The translations under genes and the position numbers were made by a program. This document shows, piece by piece, positions 31,835 through 36,065 of a stretch of 36,065 nucleotides of DNA. Source of the DNA: an uncultured SAR86 cluster bacterium (GTDB taxonomy: Bacteria > Pseudomonadota > Gammaproteobacteria > Magnimaribacterales > D2472). The notes beneath the pieces were generated by a model. The model saw nothing but the letters and a program-made list of their open reading frames with translations. It did no database searches and was not told where the DNA came from. The DNA is taken from positions 1-36,065 of the forward strand of contig CACKPV010000007.1 of assembly GCA_902602185.1 (NCBI GenBank), read 5' to 3'. How positions within the stretch are numbered: the first letter of the stretch is position 1; every line of letters starts with the position of its first letter.

Positions 31835-32922
31835 AAATTAAATTAATAGACAAGGCACCAAGAAACCTTATTGATTCTGATGACCTTCCTGAATACATGG
31901 GAGTCGGTGATGTTGAAGATGTAGCTGAAATTTTTCATACTCCTCTCACAGGCTCATATAATTGGGATTATACAGTCCAAGACAATCGCATAAAAAAACT
32001 TTACGAACTTGGGAAAAAACTTAATTGGAATTCTGAGGTAGATATAAATTGGGATAGACCTGAATCTCATCTACAAAGTCCACCCCCAATTTTTTGGGAC
32101 GACTATGAACCTTATGCCAAGATGGATGATCAGCAAAAAATGAAATTTTTAAGGCATCGTCAAGCATGGAGTATGAGTCAATTTCTTCATGGAGAACAGG
32201 GAGCACTGTTGGTTGCATCTCAACTAACTAGTTGTGCTCCAACATTTAATGCAAAACTCTATGCAGCTTCTCAGACTTTTGATGAAGCAAGACATGTTGA
32301 AGCTTTTAACAAGTATATTCAAACAAGAGTTGGATTAATGTATCCAATTGGAAATGCATTGAAATCTATTCTCGATAAAATTCTCACTGATCCAAGATGG
32401 GATCTGAAATTTATCGGGATGCAATTGATAATTGAAGGCCTAGCACTAGCTGCTTTCAGAACATCAAGAGATTTAACACCTGATCCTGTATTAAGAGATA
32501 TGCTTGATCTTATCATTCGTGATGAGGCAAGACATGTAACTTTTGGCATTAATTATCTTGAGGAATTTGTCCAAACATTAAGTGAAAAAGAAATTGAAGA
32601 GCGTGCTCAATTTGCATACGAGGCATGCTATCTTAGCAAAGAACGTCTAGTATCTATTGATGTGTATGATCATTTTGGTTGGGATATCGAAGAAGCAAGA
32701 CAATTTCAATTGAACTCTGAAATAATGCAGACTTTCCAAAAACTTCTTTTTCAAAGAGTAATGCCAAACCTTTCCAGAATTGGACTTCTAACAGATTCTG
32801 TAAGACCTAAATTTGATGATTTAGGTCTGCTTGAATATGAGCATGAACCAAGTGATGCAGATATTGATTGGGCCGATTTATCGAGACCTCTTTTTTCGGA
32901 AACAGCTGAATTAGCACCATAA
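31831..32922 (+). CDS. Ferritin-like diiron protein of unknown substrate
   Basis: A four-helix-bundle diiron protein. Two matching metal motifs are visible, each Glu-x29-Glu-x2-His: Glu122 with DEARH at 151-155 (Glu152, His155), and Glu202 with DEARH at 231-235 (Glu232, His235). This is the ferritin-like/RNR-R2 pattern found in diiron oxygenases and oxidases, including the AurF-type N-oxygenase group. The first 100 residues are hydrophilic with several Trp/Pro, and the C-terminus is acidic. No signal peptide is seen, so it is cytoplasmic. The 363-residue gene is translationally coupled to alr (ATGA). Substrate cannot be inferred; similar annotated proteins are simply called ferritin-like domain proteins. 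Confidence 0.8.
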   Translation: MKIKLIDKAPRNLIDSDDLPEYMGVGDVEDVAEIFHTPLTGSYNWDYTVQDNRIKKLYELGKKLNWNSEVDINWDRPESHLQSPPPIFWDDYEPYAKMDDQQKMKFLRHRQAWSMSQFLHGEQGALLVASQLTSCAPTFNAKLYAASQTFDEARHVEAFNKYIQTRVGLMYPIGNALKSILDKILTDPRWDLKFIGMQLIIEGLALAAFRTSRDLTPDPVLRDMLDLIIRDEARHVTFGINYLEEFVQTLSEKEIEERAQFAYEACYLSKERLVSIDVYDHFGWDIEEARQFQLNSEIMQTFQKLLFQRVMPNLSRIGLLTDSVRPKFDDLGLLEYEHEPSDADIDWADLSRPLFSETAELAP

Positions 32923-32963
32923 TTTTTATTTATATCCAGTCCATATTCTGTTAAGCTGTATAC

Positions 32964-35446
<2,483 letters not shown>

Positions 35447-35462
35447 CTTTTTGTCCTAATTG

Positions 35463-36065
35463 ATGTCAAAGATTTCAAAAATTAAAGCGTTTCAAATATT
35501 AGATTCTCGAGGTCTGCCAACTATTGCCACTAAGGTTTATTTAGATGATGGTAGGTTTGCACTAGCATCAGTCCCAAGTGGTGCCTCAACAGGACAAAAA
35601 GAAGCATTGGAATTAAGAGACGGTGAAAAGGAATTTGGAGGTAAGGGTGTCAACATTGCAATCAAGAATGTAAATGATGTTTTAGCAAAGCTTTTAGAAG
35701 GAAAAAATGTTTATAACCAAGAAGAAATCGATCAAATAATGATAGATGCTGACGGATCAGAATTTAAATCTAATCTAGGGGCAAATGCTATTCTTTCAGT
35801 CTCTCTTGCAGTTGCCAAAGCTGGTGCTAGGGCTATGAAAATACCACTGCATCAATACTTCAATGATATGTATGAAAATATTTCTGGAAATGAAACCGAC
35901 CAAGTTTTGCCAACACCCATGCTCAATATCTTAAATGGAGGAGAGCATGCTGACAATAATATTGATTTGCAGGAATTTATGATTATTCCTTGTGCTAGTT
36001 CATTCTCAGAATCTATCAAGTGGGCTTCTGAGATATATTGGAAATTAAAGGATTTATTAAAAGCA
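35463..36065 (+). CDS. eno: Enolase, N-terminal part (cut by window edge)
   Basis: Glycolytic enzyme converting 2-phosphoglycerate to PEP, also a part of the RNA degradosome in relatives. The frame is open from the ATG at 35463 to the last base, giving 201 residues of about 430. It reads MSKISKIKAFQILDSRG, then PSGASTGQKEALELRDG, SNLGANAILSVSLAVAKAG, and MLNILNGGEHADNNIDLQEFMI, all enolase landmarks, including the loop serine in PSGAST. The N-terminal motif DSRGNPT of the family appears as DSRGLPT (residues 14-20). It starts 16 bp after kdsA. ftsB and ispD would be expected beyond the edge. Confidence 0.95.
   Translation, partial: MSKISKIKAFQILDSRGLPTIATKVYLDDGRFALASVPSGASTGQKEALELRDGEKEFGGKGVNIAIKNVNDVLAKLLEGKNVYNQEEIDQIMIDADGSEFKSNLGANAILSVSLAVAKAGARAMKIPLHQYFNDMYENISGNETDQVLPTPMLNILNGGEHADNNIDLQEFMIIPCASSFSESIKWASEIYWKLKDLLKA

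Overview
The window is a gene-dense, clearly AT-rich stretch of a bacterial chromosome, with 39 protein genes and one structural RNA gene (rnpB). Its order is a chain of gene neighbourhoods typical of Gammaproteobacteria: mlaC-ibaG-murA, degS/zapE-rplM-rpsI-petABC-sspA, lpoA/rsmI-rnpB-mraZ-dcw cluster, rpsF-rpsR-rplI-dnaB-alr, and pyrG-kdsA-eno. Low GC, coding overlaps at almost every junction, shortened envelope proteins (YhdP, LpoA, FtsQ) and an aerobic cytochrome bc1 operon suggest a streamlined free-living, probably marine, gammaproteobacterium of the SAR86 type. That placement is inferred from gene order and composition only. No tRNA, IS element, prophage or CRISPR array was seen.

Layout. 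1-7651 holds outer-membrane biogenesis genes: a short YhdP-like lipid-transport protein, then on the minus strand lptA-lptB-mgtE, then mlaC-ibaG-murA, then degS on the minus strand. 7659-13322 holds zapE, rplM-rpsI, the bc1 operon petA-petB-petC and sspA. 13312-15523 holds lpoA (minus), rsmI (plus) and the RNase P RNA. 15536-28154 is a division and cell-wall cluster with unusual content: mraZ-ftsZ-rsmH-ftsL-ftsI-unknown-murF-mraY-ftsW-murG-ddl-ftsQ-ftsA. 28151-32922 is the ribosomal/replication operon rpsF-rpsR-rplI-dnaB-alr plus a ferritin-like diiron protein. 32985-36065 is pyrG-kdsA-eno, with eno cut by the window edge.

Most notable points. (1) The Rieske protein PetA carries an extra N-terminal domain of about 90 residues that resembles the N-terminal, arm-site-binding part of tyrosine integrases. 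The DNA just upstream carries several GRGTACA-type repeats. (2) ftsZ sits directly behind mraZ instead of behind ftsA. The mraZ promoter has four AAAGTGT-like repeats matching the MraZ box described in Mollicutes. (3) murE, murD, murC and murB are absent from the cluster, and an unrecognised secreted protein occupies the murE slot. (4) FtsI has Ser-Ser-Gln where the SxN active-site motif should be. (5) All six strand switches are extremely tight: convergent genes overlap by 6-11 bp, and divergent genes have gaps of 38 and 7 bp or overlapping start codons. (6) A likely S6:S18 autoregulatory leader precedes rpsF.

Starts were chosen by family N-termini, overlap with the upstream stop codon, and visible Shine-Dalgarno sites. 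Such sites are clear only at a few genes (sspA, ftsZ, the unknown dcw gene, rpsF). Several promoter-proximal genes look leaderless or nearly so. The only stretch longer than 300 bases without a protein gene, 15110-15597, holds rnpB and the mraZ control region.
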